This document shows positions 1-38,405 of a stretch of DNA of 64,000 bases, one piece after another (within the stretch, counting starts at the first letter, position 1; each line of letters starts with the position of its first letter). The notes under the pieces are model-generated. The model worked only from the letters and a program-made list of their open reading frames with translations. It had not been told where the DNA came from and did not search any database. The stretch covers positions 7,152,001 to 7,216,000 of the forward strand of contig CM029124.1 of assembly GCA_016859345.1 (NCBI GenBank), given 5' to 3'. The stretch is from Istiophorus platypterus. Its lineage: Eukaryota > Chordata > Actinopteri > Istiophoriformes > Istiophoridae. The position numbers and the translations under genes are program-made.

Positions 1-371
1 TTTCTAAAGACAGCCAAACAAGGACACATATTTGTGTGTGTTTGCGTGTATGTCTAAGTAGTGTCATGTAGATGGAGGAATGGGTGTGAATGTTTATAAG
101 AAGCCAGTCAGTTTAATGTCCAGTCAAATCTCCATGCCCACATAAATGCAATAAAAGTTGCAGGCGGTTTTTGGTAACCGAATATTGACATTGTTAGATA
201 TGAAACATGTATTTAGAGTATGGCTTAAACTAGCAAGTCATATTTTGTTCGGTTGTATCATCAACAACTTCTCAGGACCCAAATTGGCATTGTCATAGTG
301 CTTTTTCAGCAAATCCGCATATTTCAGAAGTCTGAGGAGCTTGAATAAGCAAATATTTGTAAATAAAGAGC

Positions 372-432
372 ATCCAAATGATTGACAATTAATTTTCTGA
401 TTATCAACTAAGTGATTAATTCTTTCAGCACT
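372..432 (-). repeat. Fragment of GGGCTGCAAC/GATTAATC MITE-like family
   Basis: Read on the minus strand this segment (GATTAAT..., TTGATAATCAGAAAATTAAT) resembles the end of the same repeat seen more fully at 38062-38405. Short and divergent, so the family call rests on pattern similarity by eye. Confidence 0.45.
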
Positions 433-1627
433 AATTTACAGCTGATGTAAAATACTATAGGATTTATAGTTATTTGTCTACGAATGTTAATAACCACAAA
501 GTCCACTTACAGTACAAACTTTATCCGGAGCTTTTAACTGCATCTCACGGTCATCAACCATTTCATTTTTTGACACAGATGATGGGATGCTGTTGAGCGC
601 TTAAGAAGAAGATAGTAAATGGATCATGCATTATGATTATTTTGTCCAAGGGTGATTTCTTCCTTTAGCCTCTTAACTTAAATAACCATTCCTTAACTTG
701 ATTGAATATTGCCTCATCACCAATTATTTTGACAAATATTTATTGAAAACCCACAATTTAGATACAGAATGTAGCTTGACTGGTTTGACAATAGAATTAA
801 ATGCAGTTTTATTTAACCACATTCTATCGGTAAGAAGATAGCATTGAATATCTTAGGGGTCAGCATGCTTTTCAGTTGACTGTAAGTGTTATCGCACACC
901 AAAAATGATAACTCACTTTAGAGTGTTTGTCTTTAATAACAAGCATATGACCTCATGAATATTTTGGCCACAACAGTGTGCTGGGTTTCCAACATCACTT
1001 TGGATATAGGAGGCCTTTTCAGTTAAAAGGGTTAAAGGATCCACTGTGAAAATTGACCACAATGTGGGTGCCTGTCTTTGACGGTAATACCAATCATTGC
1101 TTCACAATTCCATATTTACAGATTTTTCCACTAATTTAGCTATTGCATATTTTGTGTAATGTTAAGTATATTCAGTGAACTTACTGATGTCCCTGCTGGG
1201 TCAGGAAAAAAAATCACCAGATTTGACACTTCATCCCAACAACAACAAGTAACCTTACATAATTAAGCCTGAACAATGCCTCTATAAATGACCTCCATCC
1301 TGCTGGACATTGTACAGCATGAGTTATTATTTAGCTGACAAGGTTTGTCTGTGCCTTGGACGGCCCCCACTGAATGCACATTAGGTTATCTGGCATACAG
1401 CTGTGTCCCAATGATTTAAAGGCTTCCTGCTGGATGTCAGTCTTTGACATATTAGTTAAAAAAAAACACTTAGAAATCTCTGACCTAAGTAAATTATTTT
1501 CTAAGTTGTAAGTGGCTTAAACCTGTATGTATACGGATGTGAGTATGTGTATTAGGTATGTGCAAATGTGCATTTGTACGATGACCTGTTCATTGTTATT
1601 AACACCTGCTCGTGGCTAGATCACGGC

Positions 1628-1630
<3 letters not shown>

Positions 1631-1725
<95 letters not shown>
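1631..1725. repeat. (TG)n microsatellite, about 95 bp
   Basis: Uninterrupted TG dinucleotides, about 47 units. Apparent Cys-Val and His-Thr open frames across it are translation artefacts of the repeat. Confidence 0.98.
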
Positions 1726-1726
<1 letters not shown>

Positions 1727-1878
1727 CCTCTCTGGCTCTCTCTTGACAGGCCAGTGCAGCATGACCTTGTCTGTCGTGGTGCTTTAACACTGACTGGTAG
1801 AGCATGCAGGCTTGTCAAAGCTCATAAGAGTACTCAGCACTGGCCAGACAGATGTCTTGTGGGATTTTGTGTGTTTGT

Positions 1879-1899
1879 GTATGTATGTATGTATGTATG
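1879..1899. repeat. (GTAT)n tetranucleotide repeat
   Basis: About five GTAT units in tandem inside a T/G-rich stretch. Confidence 0.85.
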
Positions 1900-3954
1900 T
1901 GGTTTTCAGTGGAGTGTTTTGCTTGGTGACGCACAGTGGTTCGTGTCAACTGGTGTTTCTGGATATTTCTGAGTGGAGTTGATTGGCAGGGGAGGCGCAC
2001 ACACACACACTCACAGGTAAAACAGGCAAAAAAGGACTGTGAGTGAGACCTAGGAGGGTTATCATTTTAGGTTAGACTTTAGGTTATCATTACCATTATT
2101 TGCTTTCACAGCGATGTGATCAAACGATAAAACATTTGAATATTTTAATGTGTGTTTGGGGCCTTGTGCATGAAGAATGACAAGTTGACACTGTTTGGCT
2201 GTAACAGCCTGATGTTAATGATATCAGAGGGCAAGAATATGTGGGGTAAGGTTAGGGAGATCTTTGGGCAGTGATGATGATACACACACACGCACACACA
2301 GGGACCACACAGCTAAAGGCAAAAAAAAAAAAAAAAAATCCAATTTCTTGACCACTTGCTCAATCACTACTGAAGGCGATGAGATGACCGACCCTGTTAC
2401 TCTTTTTCATGAGCATACAAACACATCCCTGAGGGCTTCCCAGTCACCGGCATTCTTATTTTCCTTTTTTACTTGATGAACTACAATATGTTGTTAAGAA
2501 ATTAATTTAATTTGAAATGAATTACATGAAATAACATGGACTACTGTTTTATAATTTGCTGTGCCATAAAGAATCTTCTGCTGCCATATGATGACATTTG
2601 CTACAGTTAAAGCTGATGTACGTGTCAGTTTATTTAGCCTTGTTTCCTACACGTAACTATGTCATTGACTGTTGTTATACTATGTAGCAGATAAGAGTAG
2701 TAAAACATTTTTTTTTCTAGTAGTAGTCATACTTGGTACTTCATATTTGAAGTTCTCTTAGGGCAACACAGACAGTTGTAGGGGGAAACCTATTCAAATA
2801 GCCAACAGTCTATGCCTGCACTGACACACAGACATGCTTACAATAAGTCCTTGACCGTCTTGCCCCCTGGCCCACTCCTGATGGGATGAGATCATTATTA
2901 CTGGCTAGTTGATGGACCTGGAGGACAGTGGTGTAGACTGTATTCATGGCTGTGCGAGGTTGCGGTTGTGTGTATCCCCTGTCATGTCCTGTGTCCAGGC
3001 ATGCTCCCAGGGCCGAGCTGAGTGAGTGATGAACATACAGTGGCAGGACTAGCAATGACTGGGTGTGACCCAGGCACTCAGGCCTCACCGAAGGTTTGAA
3101 GGTTGGATAGAAGGAGGTGCAGAGGGACAGATGGATTTAGAGGCATGGAAAGGCCTAAGCATCGCTGGGCCTCCTTTTCAAAACATGTACCCATGGGTAG
3201 ATGAAAAGGTTATGTGTTTGACTCAATGCAGGATGAATAGGATAGATAAAATTTTATTAGTTTTTTATTGCTTGTTTTTACTGGAGCCAGACACATGCCA
3301 TAGGGGATGTGTGCAGCCATAAAAATATATTGATATAAGTAATCTTTTGTTGAATGGGAAAATAAATTACCTTTTGGATGAATGTCTGTAGTTTTCTAAA
3401 GACTCTGTTTGATGAAGCTTACATCTAAACAATGATTTCAAAGCGGGGAGAGTGCTGGTTGGAAGGTTAGAAATCGAAAGGGTAAGAATGGACAGACTCA
3501 GAGCTGTCCTTAAATCAAATCCCCAATGTCTGTATTGCAGATGAACCCAATTACTTTGGAGACTGACACTTAAAATATTGATGATATTTGAACAGTGAGG
3601 GTGATAGATGAGAGGGTGGATATCTGTTTAAGATAAGTTTGCAGAGAATTGAGAAAAAGGTATCTTAGTGTTTGTTTGTGTAGCTAGTCAGGGGTAGGGA
3701 AGTGGCGATGGGTTAAGGACTTTTGGCAGTCACAGGTGGTGCACAGTGAATATCGGCTTGCCTCGTTGATATCACCACACCTACCTCTCCCCTCCCACCA
3801 TGCCACACTGGTGGTCAGCCTCTATCCCTTCTTCTTCCCCTCCTTCCACCCGTCCACCATGCCATCCTCCCCTAGGGCTCCACCGTTCCCTGCAATGGTC
3901 CTTCGTGTGACAAACGTGTGATGAGTCTGTGTGTATACCATGTGTGTATTTTTG

Positions 3955-3957
<3 letters not shown>

Positions 3958-4034
<77 letters not shown>

Positions 4035-4072
4035 TGTTTGTGTTTGTGTTTGTGTTTGTGTGTGTGTGTGTG
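3958..4072. repeat. Compound (TG)n-(TGTTTG)n-(TG)n microsatellite
   Basis: A (TG)n run of about 37 units (3958-4031) passes into four hexanucleotide TGTTTG units and returns to (TG)n up to about 4072. The regular hexamer block looks like secondary amplification of one G-to-T interruption. Confidence 0.97.
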
Positions 4073-6921
4073 TATGCATTTGTGCGTGACAGGAGTGCAG
4101 GCCTTTCCTGCTACCAGATTGACATGACTGTCTGTGAGGCTTTGCTCTTTTCAGACGTGCCTCACACTGGCAGTTGGAGTTTATGTGTGTGTGCGTGTGC
4201 CTTCCTGCCTTCTAGCGCCTCACTAGAGACTGACGGCCCCTGACACCTGCCATTTGGACGCTTTTCTCTGTGAAAAATGTCATCGTCTTCAGACCCGACG
4301 TGTGTGTGTATGTGTTTGTGTCTGTGTGAGAGAGAGAAAGATGGTGCGTCCCTCAATTTGTTTCCCCGAGGTCAAGCTTTGCAGCTGACTGAACAATGGA
4401 CCCAAGCTGTTTGAGCAGCCAAGACAGAGAAACTTTTGTGTGTGTGCGTGTGTGTGTTAATATGAATATATTTTAGGTTGGTAATATGTGACATCACAGG
4501 TCCTTCAAAGGCAAAAAAATGAGGCCAATCCAGTTATCTTGAATACAGTCTGAGTTGTGGACAAAGAAAGCAACATATCAAGACATTGAAGTATAACACT
4601 GTGTGTGTGTTTGTGGGAGCGCTCAAGTGTCTCAATTGAAACCGATCTATATGGCTAGTAGCTAATTCCCACTGACCACCTCGATGACCTCATGGTACTG
4701 TAGGTTAACTGTAGATAAAATTTTACATCTGATGGCATATTTTGTTTGATATGGTAGCTAAGGTAACTCTACCTGTTAATGCAGTGAAGGGAAATTGTGG
4801 TTCAATTAAGTCTCATTGGAGTTTCTGTCTTTTCTAAGAAGCCTTCCTGATACATCATTAATTAGGCATTGTATCTGTGTTCTGTTTTCGTCAGCTGTCA
4901 ATGGTTTTTACCAGATAAATTTAGGAAAGGCTATATATAGTGTGGATGGAAAAACTAAAACACTATATCTTTTTCATAGTAGAACAAAATTTGCCAGCAA
5001 AATATTTTCCCCTTGTTACGTGAATATCAGAAACTTTGATGCAGAGTCATCACCTGGTGCTGTACTTGGAATGTGTCATCTAAAGGAAAAATAATATTCT
5101 GCCACTGAACTATGACTGGCTTTACGGATTCTCGACATCAAATTGCATTCAGCCGGAATTTTCACTTTGATGACGCGGCTTTAATTACCCATGACAAGGT
5201 TTATTTTTATGCAGTTGCCAGATCCTTCTCGGGCCACTTATTCACATACTGTCTTTGTCCACGGGCCTAAAATACTTAGAAAAATCTAAATTCTCTTCAA
5301 ACCAAACATCAGTCTTTCATTTGTGCAGTGCTGTTGAAGTTTGGATGGGTATTCTCATTGAAAAAAGTGTCCAGGTTTAAAGTCACACTTGCATTTTTTA
5401 CACACATATTTTATAAGACCTTGCAGTTCATATAAAAATATAGTTGCACTATGTTAGTACTGATTTGCACTGCAGTACCAGTGATAGCGTAAGATATAGG
5501 CCTTTTTATTTCTTAGCACATCTTTTGGGTCATGGCTTGCTGCCCCCCCCTTCCCCCTCTCGCCACCTTTTTGTCCTCTGTATCAAATTAGTTGGTGATA
5601 TTATTGCCCCTCTTCTATTTTGACTGATATGATGAGCAGTTTTATAATTTAGAATAGGGATGTGTGTGACAGGAGGCTATAATGGGGTATCAAAGTGTGT
5701 ATCCATCTCTTCCAATGTAAGGTTTCTTGAGGGGCAGCAGGGGGCCGGTCATGATGTGTGTGTTTGTGTATCAGGCCGAAGGGTGTGTCTCAAAGACGAC
5801 CAGTTGGGGAACCGATAGGAGATCCAGTTTGTGACTTTGCCCCAGGATGGGACAGGGCTAAAGGCAGGCCTTTGTTTGTGTCTGTGTGTGTACAATTAAG
5901 AGAAAAAAAGAGTGTGAATAAATGATAACCCTAAAGGGCCACCAAGTCACCGCTCTATACCAAGAGGCGACCACTGACTTTGTGTCTCAGAGTGTGTGTA
6001 TGTGTTTGTGTCCATGCTTCGACCATCCACCCACTTAGGCCAGAGAGCTGGGGAGCTGACAACCTTCTGCTAGCTGCCAGGACGATGCCCTCACTATGGC
6101 GACAGCCATGGACGCTGTGGCAGTGAGAGCTCTGAGCTGTATCCATGACAGTGCTGTTACCCAGCTGCCCCATTGGCAGCCCTAATTAAGTTAGACATGA
6201 TAGGGGCTGGTGGCCTCTCTTTCTTTTCTCTCCCTATTCTCCTATGGCATTCTGTGGGTTCATATTGATACTTTTTTACTTTTTAAAACTTTCGTCTGCC
6301 CCATCTCTCCTTTTCTTTCTCTCCTTTTCTTTCTCTTTTTGTCATTCTGTCTCTGTTTCTTGAGCAAAACTAGCAGAGGCGCTGCCATTTTTTTCACTTG
6401 ACCTCCATTGTTCCCTGTCTCTGAATGAGGACAGAGAGGGATTTTAGAGGAGTGTATTCTGTGTTTTTCTGTCCATATTACAAAAATTCAAAGCCTTGTT
6501 CATCTGTGCTTACTCTGATGAAAGAGAACTGTGTGAAATTTGAGTGGATGTTATCGAATAATATTCATATATCAGCTGTTTCTTACTCAGCATGAAGTTT
6601 GTGTGTGTGTGCATGAGATGGAGTGTGTGAGGTTAATGACCAGCGCTGCTTTGACCTCTTTGAAGGTCATGTGCCAGGGCTCGTTAGTAGCATCACCATG
6701 GCGATATGTCAGCTGTCAGCACGATGGATAAGGAGCTGACAAAAAGAACAGTGGAGCGGAGGAAGGGATGAATACAGCGGATGGGGGAGAGAGAGAAAAA
6801 GAGGGAGGGAGGACAAGTTCATTTAAATGTGATTCTCATCAGAAGGCCTCTGCCACTCCTCATTAACAAGATACTTATAATTGGCAAGGTTGTTGTGGCA
6901 AGGTCCAGGCCTCTAGGATAG

Positions 6922-7032
<111 letters not shown>

Positions 7033-8737
7033 TACAAAAGGCCTCACTCTGAGTTTTGTTTCGTAGGGGAAGTGCTGCCCCCCCCCCCATCATATTGGCC
7101 AACCCTGAGGAAAAAGCCCCCCTTTCTTCCTCCAGTGCCCCCTCTCTCTCTCTTTCCAATCACCCGAGGGAGCAGAAGGACTAAACAATACGACAGCTTC
7201 AGTTGTGTGTCGGCAACACTAACACTAGTATCAGTGGCTTTGTTGTACCGCCATCCCATCTTTGTTGTGATGGATGATAAGCAGCCGACTTTAAATTGAA
7301 TACATTAACTTCATTAACATGGGAAATAGTATCATTCATTTGTCATATAAAACCAGTGTTACCACATAGAGTAACTTCATTTTAATTATCAAGCTCTATA
7401 TGTGAAAAACGTCAACAAAGAAACTGACATATGAACTTGAATAAGGGTGTTTTTGTTAAGTTGAAATAAAATCTTCTGCAAAGAATATATATCTTTTCAA
7501 AAAAATTTCATGAAACAATGCGTGTAATTATGAACATGCTTTTTCAAAGCAGCTCTTCTCCAGAGCACCTGAAGAATGTTTTATTTTCTTTTCCCCTCAG
7601 TGTAATCAGTTCTTCATCTTCAAGAGCACCTTAATGCTTCTTGGATACATCATGGAGACAGAGCTGTCAACTCAGCAACTGCTTAATTTATTGTTTCCAA
7701 ATGTTATTTTTTACCTGAATTATTTTAGTGGACAGTTTAATTTGAAAACTCGAGACACACTTCATTTTCTTCACTGATTATCTCACACTGTCAGTTGCCA
7801 CTCTGAAGTTAACTGCAAACTTTGAGCATTTGAAATTGTGTTACAGTATAAAAGAATTCGGTTTGAATTGTTACTGGTCTATTTTCTCTTTAAGTCTATA
7901 AAAGAATAAACAAAAGCATGGCTTTATTTATTTTTTTTTTTTGAGCAAGAATTGTGTATCTAACTTGTTTTAAATACACTGTTAAAACCTGAAAAAATCC
8001 AGGTTTTTCTCAGGTCTCCCATTGGATAGAGTATGAGTAGAAAATGCAGCACAAACACCCCCCTAGTTCAGTCACATTAAAAAAACAAACCAAACAAAAT
8101 TCTCAATGTCACTTTTGGAAATATTCTAGACACAGACAAGTAGGAGTACACCCGAATGACCTCTAGATGGCAGTGGTGTCACATGAATCGCAAGTTCACC
8201 AAGCAATCACGTTCTTAATATTAGCAGAAAAATAGATGACCATGAATTCATACTTACCCAAAATGTGTCCCCTACTCTGAGTAGGCAAAATTATCTCACT
8301 CAATTATCTGACTCACTAAATGAACTATTCTGAATATGTTGGTATTCAGATTAGGTCATAATGGTATTTACACACTAAGCCAATGGCTCATACATGAAGT
8401 TGGGATGCATGTGGTTTCTTACACCTGCTGTCAGTTGAATAAAAATTCCCAGAGGCCTTTGAAACCTTGTAGTTGTGCCGTTAATGTTAAGGCACTGCAA
8501 ATAATAATGCATCTATTTTGGTTCATCAAGTTTCAAATAAGGCACCCCTTTGAGCTTAAGTTGTCAGCTGCATTATTTAAGGTGCGAAGCATTGGTGATT
8601 TGACCTTAATAACCTTTCCATTATGTCTTTCAAGCAGTAATAACTTTTCCTGTGTCCTTTAACCCCCTGGCTGGCTCATTTTGCACCTCCCCAATGGTTT
8701 AACTACCTCTTATTCCCTGTTTCTGTATTAGGGCCCA

Positions 8738-8809
8738 TCATCTCCTCCTCTTCCTCTTTTTCTTTCTCTCACTCTTTCTCTCACTCTCTCTTTTCCTTTC
8801 TTTCCTCAG
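8738..8809 (+). promoter_or_regulatory. Long polypyrimidine tract and 3' splice site of exon A
   Basis: About 70 nt almost entirely of C and T end in tttcctcag. This is a strong classical acceptor, in contrast to the TG-type acceptors of exons B and C. Confidence 0.9.
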
Positions 8810-34471
<25,662 letters not shown>

Positions 34472-35860
34472 AGTCACGGAGTTTCCATAATTAATATAAT
34501 TGGATCGGATTTATTGACTGGATATTACACACAAATCTAAAGAGCAAATGACTTCAAGAAGGTTACAATGACTGTGGATGAGAACTGATATGATTCTTGT
34601 AATTAGATAGGAACAAGGCACCTTAACAGGCAACCTGTTACGTGTATTTATAGGAATGGTCCTTTATTCTGCATTCAACCAATGTCTGTATTATTTGTTA
34701 AGCCATGCAATTTTCAGTCTATAGTTCCTGCGTTTTTTTTCCTGCAAAAATGGTTCAATCAAAGACAATTTATTATTTTTAATTCAATTCAGAAAAGCAG
34801 TTACAAGTCCAGTGGACTTCCTTACAGTTATGTTAATAACTGTGAGACTTTATTTCCCCTAAGGTCATTTTCTTAGGTTGGATTTATCCTCAGCCTGAAT
34901 ATGCTCTGTATTTTTGTGAGTAGTGTTTTACTTGGAATTGAACACTATACCTGATGGCCTAATTCAGGGCAAAAATGTCCCATCACCAGCTTCTGTCTCC
35001 AGCTCCATGGCTAGCTAACTGCACACACTGCCGTTTACTGATAAGTATAGGAGACTGATGGGACTGCTTGTTGAGATAAACTCCATGAGATTTGCACTTC
35101 AGCAGTAGTACTTCATACTTTAGCTTATTTTTTATAAATAAGGTAATATTTAAATATTACTTGCATAGTTAAATAAGATAAGATTCAACTTTTTTCTTTT
35201 TTTTGTTTTGCACTGTTGCGAATGGGGATACATTTTTGTATTCACATTTTTCAAAGCAGACTTCACTTCTAAATTCTTGTGGTAACTTAAACAGATCAGC
35301 TGAAGGATTCATTATATAAATCAAACAAGTTCAAAGTGAGGTTCTGACATTAAAAATGTTCCCTGTATACCTTGCGATCTTGTTAATTTCCTTACAATGA
35401 AAAACTCAGCAAATTAAGTACTCAGCATTGTGAACTGATTCACATTGGAAAAGAGGGATGATGGAAGGAAATGGGGAGAAAAGGAAGGTGGGAGAAATGG
35501 CAGCAGCTGTATGAATTGATGGAAAGAGAGAGGAAGACACCAGTTAAAGATTAAGTTTTTTTTATTTTTCCCCCAGAGAACTGGCAGATGTGAAAAAACA
35601 GAATCAGTGGGCTTGGTTGGGGGGGTGGCAATGACGGGGACAGGAGGAGGAGGAGGGAGTGTTTCTATCTTCCAGACTACGAAGCCTGAAGGCTTTTTAG
35701 GCATGATCCCAGACACAATTATCCCAGGACGCATACACAAACACACACTAATCAGCTGCTTCAAAATTAATCCCAGCCTCCCCATCCACATTATCTAATT
35801 TGTTTATGTTCAGGAAACTGGAATAAATAAAAAATAAATAAATAAATAAAAACATAAAAT
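34472..35860 (+). other. srbd1: Probable srbd1 3' UTR and candidate polyadenylation signals
   Basis: After the TAG stop the sequence is AT-rich without frames of interest. I see no canonical AATAAA close to the stop. The first usable hexamers I notice are ATTAAA at 35349-35354 and a run of overlapping AATAAA copies at 35822-35850. Which, if any, is used cannot be told from sequence alone. Confidence 0.45.
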
Positions 35861-38061
35861 ATGGTTCTGAGAAGGCCTGCGGTCCCCTGTGCTAAACCTT
35901 ATACAGAATGCAGAATACCTAATCACTGTGTTAGTGCTGCTGCTTCCCTATGTCCCCTTGGGGAAGCAAATGGAATATATTCTAGACACACAAACACAAA
36001 GAGATGTTCAAGATCAAGATTAATCGGAAGTGGCAGTTTGCTTAGTGATGATCTGAACAAACTAGACACACATTCAGATGAGCTTCACATACTGTATTTC
36101 ATTGTCTTTCTTTGTGCACTCTTTTTAAAAAAAATTTTTTTCCGATTTCATTTTCTAATCAAGGTGCCTCATTTTATTTGATGTTAACTCCCTTTGTCAT
36201 TTTGTTGTCTTTTATTACTTTTCATCTCATGTACTGTAGCTTGGCACAGTCTCATATTTTAATCTTTCCAATGTTTTTTTTTTTCTTTTCTTTTTTTCCT
36301 TGGGGACACACGCATTCTCACAAGTAAACACAGCTTCCCTCAGCATCATTCCTGCTTTTCCCACCTTTAATTTTCCTCCCTCTGCTAAACGTGAGGGCAC
36401 AGATGAGACAGCCAATCTGGCAGCCAGCTACTGCTGCCCTGTGGAGTTTTTGTCAAACACTGACGAATAATGAGGCCGTGATAAGAAGCAGAGTGACTGC
36501 GGGAGTAGTTGTGTAGTTCTCTGTTATCCTCTGCCGCACTCTTTCTCAGCTGTTGTGTTATGGATTGAACTCAGGTGTGCCTTGAGGTTTTGGTGAGATG
36601 TGAAGGAAATTGACGGTGGGTGAGCTACTAAATGAGTGTCACACACTCGGTCATGAAACATCTGGCTGTTTTGCTGTTTCATCCAAGTCGTAGGCTATTA
36701 AAAGTCAAGTTAAGAGAGAAAAATATCCCAAGTTGTCATGCAGGGCTCCCTTTCATCATCTTTTCTTCAAGATCTAGCCATGGAGACCCAGGTGGATACC
36801 AAGTCCACTTAACACTTTTTTCACCGTAGCAGACTCTCACAGCTAGTAGATGTATCCTGCTAGGCAAACATTGTGTAAAGAAACATAGTTTTTTCTGTTG
36901 AATTCTGATTTCTCAGACTGACTGTCAAAAAAACAAGAGTTGAAGTATAGAGCATAAGCAAAAAACCACTGAAGGCTGCAGTGCTTTCTATGCTACTGCT
37001 TTAGTTTCTGATACGATACTATGCTACAGTAAAAATGTATTTCTCAGGTCATTATACAAAACATTTGGGCATTTATTGTGGACTTTTATGAATCTCTACT
37101 CTTTTGGAGCAACCACCTACAATATAACAACAGCATCGTACAAGAGTGAGATTATGGCTCGTGACTATGACTTTTGACAGATAATCGGAATGATTGTGGC
37201 AGATGCACACATTGTCTTTTTTCAAGATATAACTCACAAGAAGCACTAGCAATAAGCAGTAGAGTAAATAGACATGCTACGTTACGAGTACATTTTATCT
37301 GAAAGTAAAGTGGCGGAGTGTAACGCCCTTGGTGACAGTCTCCACTGTACAGACGCCCGTGCTGTGAACACTTTCTTGTCTATTTTCTTTTTGTGTTTTT
37401 CCACGCTATGATTGCCACAGTGTGATTGCAGTGATTAGTTCTGGTTTCTCAGCAAAAAAAATAACTCCAAGTTGGCAGCCTGATCACTGACATCAATAAG
37501 ATCTCCCTTCGGCTACAGATGCAAGTTTTTTGAGAGGAACTAGTCTCTGTGGTCCACACACATTTATACTGACGGTATAACTAAAGGTTGTACTCATCTT
37601 AACTCACAACATTGGGTGATGGCTCACATAGGCATTTCACTTTTGCAAAACAGACTTTTTGGCAAACTCCCTGTAGCTTCCACGAACTGTTGCCTTGCAA
37701 AACAGTGAGCTACAACCAACTCCCTATTGAATTAACTTTTCAGTAACTTTGTCTGTATACTGCTAACACATATCCATAATTTTGCAATGTCCATCACCTA
37801 AAAATGCATTTCTACTTTGAAAATGGTCCTCAGTTTTATCTCCTTGTTTCAGTTATTTTAAACTTTGCACAAGGCTGAATTGCTAAAGAACGTGGAGTTA
37901 TTATCTAAAACATCTGTTTCAGTGCTGCTCTCTTATGTCCTTAATATAAATCAACTTTATGCTGTGTGGGTGTGAGAGTTTGTTCATTTATACAGTGCGT
38001 GTGGTTATGTTGACTGAAATAAACTTTTAGAGGAGGCAAAAATGAGGAATAGGTGTGTTTT
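35861..38061. other. Intergenic DNA 3' of srbd1
   Basis: AT-rich sequence with T-rich runs near 36122-36300 and an isolated AATAAA at 38018-38023. No exon, RNA gene or recognisable element seen. Confidence 0.6.
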
Positions 38062-38405
38062 AGAGTTGAAATGATTATTCAATTAATGGATTAGTTGATC
38101 AACTGAAAAATAATCCACTATTTTGATAATTGACTAATCTAAAAGCCATATTTATGTGAGAATGCCAAACATTACCTTATTGTGCCTCATTGGGGAGGAT
38201 TTTATGCCTTTCTCGCTTTTCTCTGTTTTATATCATTGTAAGCTGAATATCTGAAGGTATTGGACTATTGGCTGGACAAAACAAGACATCTGAAGATGTC
38301 ATTTTGGGTTTCTGGAGTATTGCAGTTGAACATTTTCTGACATTTTATAGACTAAAAAAGTAATCAAAAAAATGATCCACAGATTATGATGAAGAAAATA
38401 ATTGT
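38062..38405. repeat. MITE-like element, near full length, GGGCTGCAAC/GATTAATC family
   Basis: It begins GAGTTGAAATGATTATTCAA, then GGATTAGTTGATCAACTG and TATTTTGATAATTGACTAAT. It continues through ACAAAACAAGACATCTGAAG and ends with TCTGACATTTTATAGACTAA, AAATGATCCACAGATTATGA and GAAAATAATTG. The TCTGACATTTTA(T/A)AGACTA string is shared with 54808-54826. About 345 bp, no coding capacity. hAT-type affiliation is inferred from remembered consensus ends. Confidence 0.75.

Noticed and set aside
1568..1972. Long open frames with Cys-Val or His-Thr repeats across (GT)n arrays (also near 3822-4243, 6875-7299, 24175-24476 and 60184-60546)
   Set aside because: The frames exist only because (GT)n, (CA)n and (GA)n have no stop in any frame; the flanks show no coding signature.
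4816..5094. 92-residue open frame in the first intron that looks less repetitive than its neighbours
   Set aside because: No resemblance to SRBD1 or any family I recognise, no splice sites arranged around it and AT-rich codon use.
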